Shown here piece after piece: positions 36,074 through 45,598 of a DNA stretch of 64,000 bases. The position numbers were made by a program, and so were the translations under genes. The notes under the pieces are model-generated. The model was not told the DNA's origin. It searched no databases and was given only the letters and a program-made list of their open reading frames with translations. The stretch is from Clostridium estertheticum (GTDB taxonomy: Bacteria > Bacillota > Clostridia > Clostridiales > Clostridiaceae): contig NZ_CP086239.1 in assembly GCF_026650985.1 (NCBI RefSeq), positions 2,852,001 through 2,916,000 on the forward strand, in the 5' to 3' direction. Position 1 is the first letter of the stretch. Every line of letters begins with the position of its first letter.

Positions 36074-36248
36074 AATTTCATTTCCTCCATTCGTTATTGT
36101 TTCTAGCATATAATTCCTTCTAGATTTCATTGTTAAATCATCTCCTGCGGTGCTGCAACATCTTCGCAGAAGATACGTTAGTTTCCCATTCGTTTATATA
36201 CTATCATAGTCTTCTACTATCTACAAACCATCATCCAAATATATATAT

Positions 36249-36287
36249 AAAACACAGTAGATAAAAAATATATATCTACTGTGTTTT
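36249..36287 (-). terminator. Intrinsic terminator of the small gene at 36312
   Basis: 14-bp stem AAAACACAGTAGAT/ATCTACTGTGTTTT (36249-36262 with 36274-36287), with T/A-rich flanks. Confidence 0.85.
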
Positions 36288-36311
36288 AAAATTTAAATGT
36301 TTTTAATTAAT

Positions 36312-36518
36312 TTAGTTTTTGTTTCTAGTCCCTTCATTCGCAGCTTGGACGCTAGCATTTCCATTAACCTTATATCCATTGTTAGCATTTTTACTATCTA
36401 AGCTATTAGCAACAAGACTTTGGTCCTTTTGTTTTATGCTCATATTTTTACTCAGACTATTATCACTATTAGGTATAATATTTTGATTGCTTTCAGCTAT
36501 GGATTTATTTTGGCTCAT
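36312..36518 (-). CDS. Small Asn/Ser-rich protein of unknown function
   Basis: 68 residues from the ATG at 36518, which is 9 nt after AAAGGAG. The earlier ATG (36527) lies directly on this ribosome binding site. The product is very rich in Asn, Ser, Lys and Gln, without hydrophobic stretches, and is probably unstructured. It has its own strong terminator. The composition recalls small spore proteins, but no SASP motif is visible; family unknown. Confidence 0.55.
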   Translation of the reverse strand: MSQNKSIAESNQNIIPNSDNSLSKNMSIKQKDQSLVANSLDSKNANNGYKVNGNASVQAANEGTRNKN

Positions 36519-36574
36519 AAAAAACATCTCCTTTAATAATTATTCTATATTATAATGCCATTAACTTAATATAC

Positions 36575-38413
36575 TTATACTAAAATAAAAATTGCGTATT
36601 TAACAAAATTTACTATTTTTATTAAATCTATATTTAAATCATTAAGCGAGATATCATTATTCTTAATTAATTTAAATTCATCAATATTACCCCACTGTCC
36701 TCCCGTAGCTACATACTTTGCACCTATTGTTAGAGTTCCATCTGTTACCTTAATATTATTAATTGTAGGTTTTGTCCACACACGCCAACCCGAATTTGTA
36801 AAATTAGTTGTTAATGTGGTTTTATCTGATGTCTGCGCATAAATTTGTGAAGTTGTTTCACCACCACTACCCGAAACCCAAGCAGACAATTCATATGATC
36901 CATTAGCTAAGCCTGTAATAGTTTGAGAAACAGTAAAATCCTTTATGGTATCATTATAATGTAATGCACTATTCCCAGAGTGTGAATCCTTCTCTAGATC
37001 CAATGCTGCTACATCACCGGTCACTGTCCAGTCATTTAAACCTAACTCAAAACCATAATTATTTATTAACTTAGTATTTTTGGTAACGATTACCTCGCAT
37101 GTTGCAGTCTTATTCCCATCTAGAGTTGTTACGGTAATAGTTGCGGTTCCCGCCTTAACCCCTGTAATAATTCCATTTGAAGAATCTATTTTTGCAATGG
37201 TTGAATCTGAAGTCGCATATTTAACACCCGTAATTGTTGCATTTATTGGTGTTATAGTAACCTTTAAAGCTACAGTATCACCTACTTCAACAGCAGTGCT
37301 TGTTTTGTCAAGGGTTACTTGTTTAACTGGGAATGGGTTATATTCAATTGCACCAGGTATAAAAGCTTCCATAGCCTTTGTCGGTTTTCCATCTGAGCCC
37401 CAGGCACTCAATGCATATCCACTCCAGCTTTTTGCGCCTTCTGGTTCCCAGTAAAATACTCCAGTTCCCCTATTGTTAGGAACTGCTTTTACTTTATCCT
37501 GAACAGCTACAAGCATATTGTAAGTATTTATAGGTTCCGTATCTAATCCACCTACCTCAACTACCATCACTTCTTTACTGTATCTTGCTGCCATATCATT
37601 TAAATTATTTCCCAATGCGTCTATGTTTGAAGTATAATCCATTCCTGCCCAATATGGATAATAGGACATTCCGATTATGTCATATTTAGCATTATTAGCT
37701 TTGAGACCATCAAAATACTTTCTAAAATTCACATTATCATATCCATCAGCTATATGTATAATAACTTTTGTATTATTACTTATATCCTTAACAGCATCAT
37801 ATCCCCTATTTATCAACTGAGCTAATTTACTATAATCCTTTATACTTCCATCTGGAAGCATCATACCAGGATTAGTTTCATTTCCTACCTGAACCCATTC
37901 TGGTGTAACACCAGCAATTTTTAATGCGTTCATAACTCCTAATGTATAGTCATATACATCAGTCTTTAAGACGCCAAAATCGTGATCTTTCCAGGCTAAT
38001 GGTTTTACTTGTTTTCCTGGATCTGCCCAAGTATCACTGTAATGAAAGTCTATCATTATTCTAAAGCCCATGGCTTTTGCCTTAACCGCCATGGCAACTA
38101 CCTCAGATGTACTGCAATGACCATCGGTTTTACTATCTGAGGGATTAACCCAGGTTCTTAGCCTAATTGAATCAATTCCATAATCTTTTAAAATAGATAA
38201 GCAATCCTTTACATTTCCATCTTTATCTTTAAATATATAGTTCGTAGCCTCCATCTGTGAGAGCCAGCCTACGTCTGCACCTTTTGCAAATGTACTAGTA
38301 CTGGACATTTCCGCTTGTACCTTCATAATTGCATGGAAATTACTAATTATCCCCAAAACAAGTGTTGTGCATAAAACTTTTGATAAAACACTCTTAAACC
38401 TATTTTTAAACAT
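36575..38413 (-). CDS. ganB: Secreted arabinogalactan endo-beta-1,4-galactanase (GH53)
   Basis: 612 residues. Signal peptide (about 1-34), GH53 TIM barrel (about 38-345) with acid/base Glu179 in QVGNETNPG and nucleophile Glu286 in MVVEVGG, a BIG2 Ig-like domain (about 360-440), and a CBM61-like galactan-binding module (about 445-585, GFELGLNDWTVTG to GGQWGNIDEFKL). It cuts beta-1,4-galactan outside the cell. The last 25 residues are hydrophobic and unlike known family ends. The first frame codons (MEGIL) are the ribosome binding site GGAGGG; the ATG at 38413 is the start. It lies downstream of the importer operon, separated by a terminator. Confidence 0.92.
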   Translation of the reverse strand: MFKNRFKSVLSKVLCTTLVLGIISNFHAIMKVQAEMSSTSTFAKGADVGWLSQMEATNYIFKDKDGNVKDCLSILKDYGIDSIRLRTWVNPSDSKTDGHCSTSEVVAMAVKAKAMGFRIMIDFHYSDTWADPGKQVKPLAWKDHDFGVLKTDVYDYTLGVMNALKIAGVTPEWVQVGNETNPGMMLPDGSIKDYSKLAQLINRGYDAVKDISNNTKVIIHIADGYDNVNFRKYFDGLKANNAKYDIIGMSYYPYWAGMDYTSNIDALGNNLNDMAARYSKEVMVVEVGGLDTEPINTYNMLVAVQDKVKAVPNNRGTGVFYWEPEGAKSWSGYALSAWGSDGKPTKAMEAFIPGAIEYNPFPVKQVTLDKTSTAVEVGDTVALKVTITPINATITGVKYATSDSTIAKIDSSNGIITGVKAGTATITVTTLDGNKTATCEVIVTKNTKLINNYGFELGLNDWTVTGDVAALDLEKDSHSGNSALHYNDTIKDFTVSQTITGLANGSYELSAWVSGSGGETTSQIYAQTSDKTTLTTNFTNSGWRVWTKPTINNIKVTDGTLTIGAKYVATGGQWGNIDEFKLIKNNDISLNDLNIDLIKIVNFVKYAIFILV

Positions 38414-38494
38414 TAATATTCCCTCCATTTATACCCTCTTATACTATAACTAACTATTTTTATATTTTTTAAAATTTTTCATAAATTTATTAAA

Positions 38495-38539
38495 AATACC
38501 ATACTTCATCTTATAGTACTAATAATGAAGTATGGTATT
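38495..38539 (-). terminator. Terminator between importer operon and galactanase
   Basis: 15-bp stem AATACCATACTTCAT/ATGAAGTATGGTATT (38495-38509 with 38525-38539) with a T-rich tail on the minus strand. Partial read-through into ganB is possible because I see no obvious strong promoter before it. Confidence 0.8.
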
Positions 38540-38580
38540 AATTAAGTAAATTTATGCAATTGTGGAATAATATTTATAGT

Positions 38581-40116
38581 TTATTTTTTAGATTTAATAA
38601 ATTTATCTGCTTGCTCCTGAACTGCTTTCATTACCTTATCTAATCCTGCAGCTTTTAATTTTTGACTGTAAATTTCAACGCCCTTAGCTGGATCTGCTAT
38701 TATTCCAAGATGAAGAGGAAGGCCGTATTGAGTAACTACAGTGTTTATTGCTGCCATTTCATTTTTCACAAGACTATCATCAAATGTAAATGTTTCTAAA
38801 GGATTATGAATAGTATCATCTTTTTGCCATTTAGCAATAGTTTCTGGTACTATCTTTGGTCTAGCAACATCTGTACGAGTTATAGATGTATGCCATCCCC
38901 ATGGGCAAACGTTTCCTGCTGGGAAATTAGCTGTGGCACCTAAAGTTTTGAATTCTTTATCACCAACCGCATCCCAATGAGTACCTTTTATTCCGTTAAA
39001 ACTTATGTCATTTAAATCTTTATCGTATCTTAAAAGGTCTAATGCCATTAATGCTCTCTCAGAATTTTTTGAATTTGCATTTATAGCCATACCATTATTA
39101 GTGTAAGGATTAGCAAATTTTTTGCTTCCTGGTAATATATCTGCTATTTCTACTTTCCACTCAGGATGAGCTGCATTCATTATTTTAAGATCATTTGCAA
39201 CTGATCCAATATTCCAAATCATTGATGCTGACTTTCCAGCTTTAAATCCATCATCTCTTGTTTCTTTACTAGAAATAGAACTCTTAGACCAATAACCACT
39301 GTCTGCATATTTTTTCATTTTTACAGCATAGTCTTTATATTCCGGTGTATCAATTATAGAAAATATTTTTCCAGTAGTATCATTCATTTTATATCCTAAA
39401 ATAGGGTCAGAACCATATGTTCCCATTACTCCAGTAAAACCATTTGCCTGAAGCTCTAAAGGAAATTGAAGATTTTGTCCTCCGCCATTGATTATAGGAA
39501 CTATATCTTTTTCATTTTTTGCTATAGTCTCATAATATTTTTCGAGACCTGCCTGACTTGTAATTGCAGGTATATGATATTTTTCTCTTAAATCCCCTCT
39601 AATACCTACAACTGAATATGCATACTCATCTTGGTCATTAGGAATCATATATATTTTTTTATTAACCTTAGCTTGTTCCCATGCAAGTTTAGGTTCGTTT
39701 TTAACGCTTTGAGGCGCATATTTTTGGAGTAGTTCAGGTGTTAACTCAAGAAATCCATTTCTAGTAGCCATTTGGTTATAATAACACCATCCTGTTGCTG
39801 TAAAAATCAAATCAAAATCTTCCCCTGACGAGAATAACAATGGATATTTTGTAGCTTGATCTCCCCAAGATATGAAATTAACATCAATGGTTGCGTTAAT
39901 TTTTTTCTTCAAAATCTCATTCATTTTACCATAAACAGCATCGGCATCTTTTGGCTTATCTCCTAGAATATACATTTTAAGCTTCACCGCATCTTTTGTA
40001 TCAGCAGTTGCTTTAGTCGAAGTTGTATTTTTACTTGTTGAACAACCCGAAAGTGATGACATAATGATACCAGCTACTAAAAATGTAACCCCGAACTTTT
40101 TCATAAATTTATTCAT
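38581..40116 (-). CDS. ABC transporter sugar-binding lipoprotein (LplA/YtcQ-like)
   Basis: 511 residues. Signal sequence with lipobox LSGC, so Cys25 should be lipidated. The mature protein belongs to the large (about 500 aa) family-1 binding proteins such as LplA and YtcQ, with blocks FSSGEDFDLIFTATGWCYYNQMA, LLQKYAPQ and the C-terminal family region. These usually carry oligosaccharides from plant polysaccharides. The galactanase and GH42 enzymes nearby point to beta-1,4-galacto-oligosaccharides as ligand (inference). AGGGGG precedes the ATG; it is the third gene of the importer operon. Confidence 0.88.
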   Translation of the reverse strand: MNKFMKKFGVTFLVAGIIMSSLSGCSTSKNTTSTKATADTKDAVKLKMYILGDKPKDADAVYGKMNEILKKKINATIDVNFISWGDQATKYPLLFSSGEDFDLIFTATGWCYYNQMATRNGFLELTPELLQKYAPQSVKNEPKLAWEQAKVNKKIYMIPNDQDEYAYSVVGIRGDLREKYHIPAITSQAGLEKYYETIAKNEKDIVPIINGGGQNLQFPLELQANGFTGVMGTYGSDPILGYKMNDTTGKIFSIIDTPEYKDYAVKMKKYADSGYWSKSSISSKETRDDGFKAGKSASMIWNIGSVANDLKIMNAAHPEWKVEIADILPGSKKFANPYTNNGMAINANSKNSERALMALDLLRYDKDLNDISFNGIKGTHWDAVGDKEFKTLGATANFPAGNVCPWGWHTSITRTDVARPKIVPETIAKWQKDDTIHNPLETFTFDDSLVKNEMAAINTVVTQYGLPLHLGIIADPAKGVEIYSQKLKAAGLDKVMKAVQEQADKFIKSKK

Positions 40117-40163
40117 AACTAATTTTCCCCCTCATAATGTACTATATATTTAATTAACGGGTA

Positions 40164-41057
40164 TTACCCCTTAACTGCACCTATTGTAAGTCCTTGTACA
40201 AAATATTTTTGAACAAATGGATACAAGAATATTATCGGCCCTGTAACTATAACTGTAAGTGCCATCTTTAAAGACTCACTTGGCAAGTCCATTTTAACAT
40301 TAACACTTCCTCCTGAAGTTGCTAATATGTTTTTGTAAGCATCAATATTATTAACTATTTTATAAAGAAAATATTGAAGACTATACATTTTGTCATTTTG
40401 AATAAATAACATTGCATTATACCAATCATTCCAATATCTTAAAGCAATAAACAAACCCACAGTAGCAAGGGCTGGTTTAGATAATGGTAATATTAGTTTA
40501 ATAAATATAGTAAAATCTCCAGCGCCATCAATTTTTGCAGACTCAGATATTGCATCCGGTATGCTACTCATATAACTCTTCATTATCAATATATTAAAAA
40601 CACTTAAAAGTAATGGGAGTATAAGTGCCAAATAATTATCCTTCATACCTAAATATCTAACCATTAATATATACCATGGTACAAGTCCACCTGTAAATAA
40701 AGTGGTAAAATAAAAGTAGAAAGAAAATTTATTTCTCCATTCGAAATCCTTCCTTGTAAGTACATATGCTGTCATCGCCGTTACAAGTAGCCCAACAAAT
40801 GTTCCAACAATTGTTATAAATATAGTAACACCATATGCTTTAAGTACTACCATAGGTTCCTTAAAAGCGAGTGCATAGGCTGAAGTTGTAAACTCCTTTG
40901 GTATTAAGCTAAAGCCATGTTTTAATATATATGACTCAGATGTAAATGAGCCTGAAATTACAATTATTAATGGAATTATACAAAACAATGTCATAATTAT
41001 TATAACAACATAAGCTATTATATTAAATACTGCTCTATCCTTTGATAATTTCTTCAT
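40164..41057 (-). CDS. Carbohydrate ABC transporter permease (YtcP/LplC-like)
   Basis: 297 residues with six hydrophobic segments. EAA loop SESAKIDGAGDFTIFIKLILPLSKPALA is intact and the C-terminal PFVQKYFVQGLTIGAVKG is typical of this CUT1 subfamily. GAGGGG precedes the ATG. It starts 17 bp after the upstream permease. An ATPase is missing in the whole locus, so a shared MsmX-type ATPase elsewhere must energise the complex. Confidence 0.9.
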   Translation of the reverse strand: MKKLSKDRAVFNIIAYVVIIIMTLFCIIPLIIVISGSFTSESYILKHGFSLIPKEFTTSAYALAFKEPMVVLKAYGVTIFITIVGTFVGLLVTAMTAYVLTRKDFEWRNKFSFYFYFTTLFTGGLVPWYILMVRYLGMKDNYLALILPLLLSVFNILIMKSYMSSIPDAISESAKIDGAGDFTIFIKLILPLSKPALATVGLFIALRYWNDWYNAMLFIQNDKMYSLQYFLYKIVNNIDAYKNILATSGGSVNVKMDLPSESLKMALTVIVTGPIIFLYPFVQKYFVQGLTIGAVKG

Positions 41058-41074
41058 ATTCCTACCCCTCCATT

Positions 41075-41995
41075 CTAAAATAATGCATTATCCTCATCAT
41101 GTTTTTTAACTGCAGTATTTACTACCATTATTGTTATGAAACAAAATACTGACTGATAAAGGCCTGCAGCGGCTGCCATACCAACTTCGTTAGTTTGAAG
41201 TAATGCCCTAACTGTAAATGTATCAATAACATCAGTGGCATTGAAAAGCGTACCATTATTTCCAATGATTTGATAGAACATATCAAAGTTTCCTCTAAAT
41301 ATAGTACCAACCGCAAGTAGTGTAAGTATTGTTATTGTTGGAACGAGCGACGGAAGTGTAATATATCTAATACGCTCAAATATATTTGCTCCATCTATTT
41401 CTGCTGCTTCATAAATTTCTGTATCAATACCCATTATTGCTGCTAAATAAAGTACAGTACCATATCCAAGCCCTTGCCATGCACAAAATATAATTATAAT
41501 GACAACCCATGCAAGTGGTTTTGAATACATATCTATTGCTGCAACATGAAAGAATTTAAGTACAGAATTAAATGTCCCATGCTCAAAACTAAATATGTTA
41601 TATGATATAACCCCCACTATAACCCAAGATATAAAATATGGTAGAAACATAAGTGATTGAGTTATCTTTTTAAAATATTTGTTTTTTATCTCTGATAAAA
41701 ATATAGCCATTGCAATTTGAAGTACTGTATTAACAAATATAAATGCCAAATTATATAAAACTGTATTACGAGTTACTATAAACGCTTGCCCTGACATAAA
41801 GAAAAACTTAAAATTATCAAGACCAACCCAGGGACTTCCAAATATTCCTCCCTTAAAGTTGTAACTCTTAAATGCAACAACTATTCCCGCAATCGGAAGA
41901 TAGCTAAATATAAAGAAAAAAAGTACCGCTGGTAGAAGCATTAACAATAAAGTTTTATTTTTTTTAACTTTATGTAGGAAGCTTGTATTTTCCAT
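41075..41995 (-). CDS. Carbohydrate ABC transporter permease (YteP/LplB-like)
   Basis: About 306 residues, six hydrophobic segments. EAA loop DTEIYEAAEIDGANIFERIRYITLPSLVPT is intact, and PWVGLDNFKFFF is the usual LplB-type segment. The first gene of the three-gene importer operon. The AAAGG ribosome binding site is followed by three in-frame ATGs (42007, 42004 and 41995); the last has the longest but most reasonable spacing, so I choose it. Divergent from the two-component system, with a cre-like box just upstream. Confidence 0.88.
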   Translation of the reverse strand: MENTSFLHKVKKNKTLLLMLLPAVLFFFIFSYLPIAGIVVAFKSYNFKGGIFGSPWVGLDNFKFFFMSGQAFIVTRNTVLYNLAFIFVNTVLQIAMAIFLSEIKNKYFKKITQSLMFLPYFISWVIVGVISYNIFSFEHGTFNSVLKFFHVAAIDMYSKPLAWVVIIIIFCAWQGLGYGTVLYLAAIMGIDTEIYEAAEIDGANIFERIRYITLPSLVPTITILTLLAVGTIFRGNFDMFYQIIGNNGTLFNATDVIDTFTVRALLQTNEVGMAAAAGLYQSVFCFITIMVVNTAVKKHDEDNALF

Positions 41996-42017
41996 TATAA
42001 TCATCATCCTTTCAACT

Positions 42018-42031
42018 TATAAACGTTTTCA
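42018..42031 (-). promoter_or_regulatory. cre-like site upstream of the galactan importer
   Basis: TATAAACGTTTTCA matches 13 of 14 positions of the catabolite-responsive element consensus (TGWAANCGNTNWCA). It lies in the leader of the importer operon, where CcpA would act as a roadblock. The rest of the 42008-42196 gap holds the divergent promoters, which I cannot place with confidence. Confidence 0.6.
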
Positions 42032-42196
42032 TTACTATGACATGAGTATATCATCTTCAAGTTTAGAATTTATTAGCAATTTTTTACGATATTAGTAAAA
42101 TCATATTTATATGGAGTGATTTGATTATAACGTCATTTAACTATATACTTACTATGTAATCGTTACTTTGAAAATTTTGTTATTAGGAGGTTTAAG

Positions 42197-43729
42197 ATGA
42201 TTAAGGTATTAATAGTTGATGATGAAATTTTCACAAGAGAAGGAATAATTGCTGAAATTCCCTGGGCTAAACTAGGTCCTATTGAAATAGAGCAAGCCTA
42301 TGATGGTATAAATGCTCTTGAAGTCGCAGAAAAGTTTGGACCTGATATTTTATTAACTGATGTAAAAATGCCTAGAATGAATGGAGTAGAATTGTCTTTT
42401 GAACTTAGAAAAACCTACCCTACCTGTGAGATTATATTTTTGAGTGGCTATTCGGATAAACAGTATCTAAAATCAGCTATTGAGCTTAAAGCCGTTAGTT
42501 ACGTTGAAAAACCTATAGATATTGAAGAACTTCAATCCGCAATTAAAAATGCAATAACACTTAAACTAAAAGAAACAGAAAATACTTTGAATATTAAAAA
42601 TGATATTGCGCTTAAACTTATTCAAAAAAATGCTGATTTTTATAATTTAGGTAAATATATAGATGTAATTCCTGAAAGTAAACTTACAGGGACTAGTTTC
42701 ATTACCATTTTGATTAATATTTTAAATAAGGACAAAATTATAGAGGCGGCCGTTCTCCTTGAGCTGAAAAGAATAGTAGTTAAATCTAATTTCAATTGTA
42801 TTCTATGTTATAAAGAAGATGATCTTATACTTATGCACTTATACTTTCCTACTGACATAAACCCTTTATCTATTAATACAATATTAGAAAATATATATAA
42901 CCTAATATCTGAATATCTAAAGAGCTTCACAACTTTTTTTATATGCCAAGGTAAAAAAGTTATAGGAATTACAAATATACCGGTTTCCTACAATTCCGCT
43001 GTGGATGCCTTGAGTAAAGCTTTTTTTTATGATTATAATTCTGTAATCTATTATGATAAAATTAGCCTCCTTGTTTACAACTTAGATGAAAATCTTATTG
43101 AAAATTTCACGGAAAATCTATTAAATGAAGATAAACAAAACAGCATTCTTCTAATTAATAGGCTTACTTCTGAAATAAAAGGGAGTGCTTCCACTCCAAT
43201 AAATTATACAAAGGATGTTTATTATAGACTTCTACATCAATTATTAAAGTTTTCATATGACAGAAACTTAATCATAAATCAAAATGATTTGGATAATAAA
43301 AGCCCTTTTGAATATCTTGCGAATTCTTACACTCTTATTGATATCAAAAGTTATATGATAGAAAAAATACATACTATTTTTGACGCTGTTGAAGAAAAAA
43401 ATTCGAATATAAACCCAGTTTCATCTATCCTAAAATATATACACGATAATTACTCAGATGTAGATTTGTCCTTACAAAATATTAGTAATAAAACTTATTT
43501 ATCCACCGCATACATGTGCTCAATATTTAAAGAAGAAACTGGAACAACTATAAACAGTTATATTACCAAGTTCAGAATTAATAAAGCAAAAGATCTTTTG
43601 AAAGACCCTCACATGAAAATTATTGATATAACAACTAAAGTAGGCTATGGTGATGGAAATTATTTTTCAAAAATATTCAAAAAAGAAACAGGTTTAACGC
43701 CCTCTGAATATAAGAAGAAATTTTTGTGA
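42197..43729 (+). CDS. YesN-type response regulator (REC-AraC)
   Basis: 510 residues. The receiver domain (1-120) has the acidic pair DDE and phosphoacceptor Asp55 in LLTDVKMPRMNG, with Lys105 in VEKPIDIEEL. The middle (about 130-390) is a long helical/unknown region found in YesN proteins. Two AraC helix-turn-helix motifs fill the C-terminus (about 405-510; LSLQNISNKTYLSTAYMCSIFKEETG and DITTKVGYGDGNYFSKIFKKETGLTPSEYKKKF). AGGAGG precedes the ATG. It probably activates the galactan genes. Its stop codon overlaps the start of the kinase gene. Confidence 0.92.
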   Translation: MIKVLIVDDEIFTREGIIAEIPWAKLGPIEIEQAYDGINALEVAEKFGPDILLTDVKMPRMNGVELSFELRKTYPTCEIIFLSGYSDKQYLKSAIELKAVSYVEKPIDIEELQSAIKNAITLKLKETENTLNIKNDIALKLIQKNADFYNLGKYIDVIPESKLTGTSFITILINILNKDKIIEAAVLLELKRIVVKSNFNCILCYKEDDLILMHLYFPTDINPLSINTILENIYNLISEYLKSFTTFFICQGKKVIGITNIPVSYNSAVDALSKAFFYDYNSVIYYDKISLLVYNLDENLIENFTENLLNEDKQNSILLINRLTSEIKGSASTPINYTKDVYYRLLHQLLKFSYDRNLIINQNDLDNKSPFEYLANSYTLIDIKSYMIEKIHTIFDAVEEKNSNINPVSSILKYIHDNYSDVDLSLQNISNKTYLSTAYMCSIFKEETGTTINSYITKFRINKAKDLLKDPHMKIIDITTKVGYGDGNYFSKIFKKETGLTPSEYKKKFL

Positions 43730-45543
43730 TGAGAAAAATAAAATTTTCAAATCTAAAACTTATGCAAAAATTTCTGTTATCTTATTTCATGCTAATAATA
43801 ATTCCATTAATTCTTTTATCTTCTATAACATACAAAACGGTTTCTACCATTTTAGAAACCTATATTACCTCTGCAACAAAACAAGCTTTTGAGCAAACAT
43901 ATTCTTTTTTATCATATAAATTATATAGAGTTAATGATGTTTCAGATATAATTTCTAATGATAATAATATTACAACAATTGATAGTAATTTAATTACTAT
44001 CCTTGGTAAATCCCCTAATACATATCCTATCAATGAACAAATTAAAGATATGTTTTTTCTGCGCAAATATCTTAGTTCTTATGAGAACGATATTGATATA
44101 AGTAATTTAAAACTCTATGTAAATAACGATTTTCTTTATTCCAATGAAGACTATAATATGTTTAGCCTTAATAAGGCCAAGAATTCTAAATGGCTTACTA
44201 TATTTAAGGAAAATAACACAAGAAATCTATGGTGTCCTAGTTCCTATCTTGACGATAAACCTACTAGCTCTCCTAAGGAACTTTCCCTTGTATCTGCTAT
44301 AAAAAATCCAAATGACTTTTCCAAGGATATTGGGTTTCTTCGTGTAGATTTTAAAAAATCAATGGTTGACGATATTATAAAAAAGACAAATTCTGTAGAT
44401 GGTAGCTTTACATATATACAAAATTCCAAAGGGGTAATTGTATCCTCTACAGATGACTCTTTAATTGCTAAATATAATCTTAACAATACTTTAGCCACCA
44501 GCCTTTCATCAAATACACAAAATTTTCAAAAGCTTACTATAAATAATAATAAATGCCTTTTGAAAAGCTCATTAATAAATAATACAGATTGGTATATGAC
44601 GACAATTATACCTTATGATAGTATTCTTGTTAAAATTAAATTTATAAGAAATACCTTGATTTTGTTATTAAGTATACTTGGAACAATAGCTTTTACTCTT
44701 GCATACTACTTTTCAAATTCAATAACTAGAAGAATTACAAAACTTAATAAGGCTATGAGACAAGTTCATAAGGGCAGCCTTGAAACTTATATTAAAGATT
44801 CAAGTTCTGATGAAATCGGTGAGCTCATAGATAATTACAATTTTATGATTACTAAGATGGTAATACTTATTGATGAACAGTATAAATCTGGCAAGGAAGT
44901 TAAAAATGCAGAATTAAAAGCCCTTCAAGCACAGATAAATCCACACTTTTTGTATAATACTTTGGATATGATAAATTGGATGGCTTTCAAGGATATGAAT
45001 AAAGAAATCAGTAGTGCTGTTAAGAGCCTCGCAGGTTTTTATAAGATAAGTTTAAATAAAGGTAAATCTAAAGTTTCGATTAAAGATGAATTAACACATG
45101 CCTCCCTTTATGTTGATATTCAAAATATGAGGTACTCAGACAGAATAAAGTTAACAATAGATTTACCTGAAGATATTTATCATTATAGTATTTTAAAAAT
45201 AACACTACAACCCATTTTAGAAAATTCTATTTCACACGGCATTCTTGGCCGTGGTAATGTATGCGGAGAGATAATAATTAGTGGTAAATTAGAAAATAAT
45301 GATATAACTCTATATGTAAAAGATGACGGTATCGGCATACCTGAGGATAAAATAGATAAAATCTTAACAGATGATATAAGCAGCAAAACCGGAAGTGGTT
45401 ATGGTCTTAAGAATATCGATAAGAGGTTAAAGCTCTCTTATGGTGAAGGTTACGGCTTAACTTTTAAAAGCCAGTACGGCCATGGCACTACAGTAGAAAT
45501 TAAAATTCCAGCTACCGTGCATGAAGATGGTTTTGTATTATAA
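43729..45543 (+). CDS. YesM-type sensor histidine kinase
   Basis: 604 residues from the ATG at 43729 (a GTG at 43726 is also possible). Transmembrane helix (about 12-35), extracellular sensor (about 36-300), second helix (about 302-325), HAMP (about 325-385), His_kinase domain with phosphorylated His in QINPHFLYNTLDMINWMA and HATPase with LQPILENSISHGI, DDGIGI and GSGYGLKNID. It is the cognate partner of the adjacent regulator; the two overlap by one to four nt. It probably senses galacto-oligosaccharides outside the cell or via the binding protein (inference). Confidence 0.92.
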   Translation: MRKIKFSNLKLMQKFLLSYFMLIIIPLILLSSITYKTVSTILETYITSATKQAFEQTYSFLSYKLYRVNDVSDIISNDNNITTIDSNLITILGKSPNTYPINEQIKDMFFLRKYLSSYENDIDISNLKLYVNNDFLYSNEDYNMFSLNKAKNSKWLTIFKENNTRNLWCPSSYLDDKPTSSPKELSLVSAIKNPNDFSKDIGFLRVDFKKSMVDDIIKKTNSVDGSFTYIQNSKGVIVSSTDDSLIAKYNLNNTLATSLSSNTQNFQKLTINNNKCLLKSSLINNTDWYMTTIIPYDSILVKIKFIRNTLILLLSILGTIAFTLAYYFSNSITRRITKLNKAMRQVHKGSLETYIKDSSSDEIGELIDNYNFMITKMVILIDEQYKSGKEVKNAELKALQAQINPHFLYNTLDMINWMAFKDMNKEISSAVKSLAGFYKISLNKGKSKVSIKDELTHASLYVDIQNMRYSDRIKLTIDLPEDIYHYSILKITLQPILENSISHGILGRGNVCGEIIISGKLENNDITLYVKDDGIGIPEDKIDKILTDDISSKTGSGYGLKNIDKRLKLSYGEGYGLTFKSQYGHGTTVEIKIPATVHEDGFVL

Positions 45544-45554
45544 TTCATAAAAAA

Positions 45555-45590
45555 ATAAAACACAGGATTCACGCGAGTCCTGTGTTTTAT
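45555..45590. terminator. Bidirectional terminator between kinase and GH42 genes
   Basis: 13-bp stem ATAAAACACAGGA/TCCTGTGTTTTAT (45555-45567 with 45578-45590), serving both convergent genes. Confidence 0.88.
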
Positions 45591-45598
45591 CTATTATT

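Noticed and set aside
35823-36113. Plus-strand open frame opposite the YjdM-like gene
   Set aside because: It is antisense to a recognised zinc-ribbon gene, lacks a ribosome binding site and has no domain; the other frames opposite long genes were dropped for the same reason.
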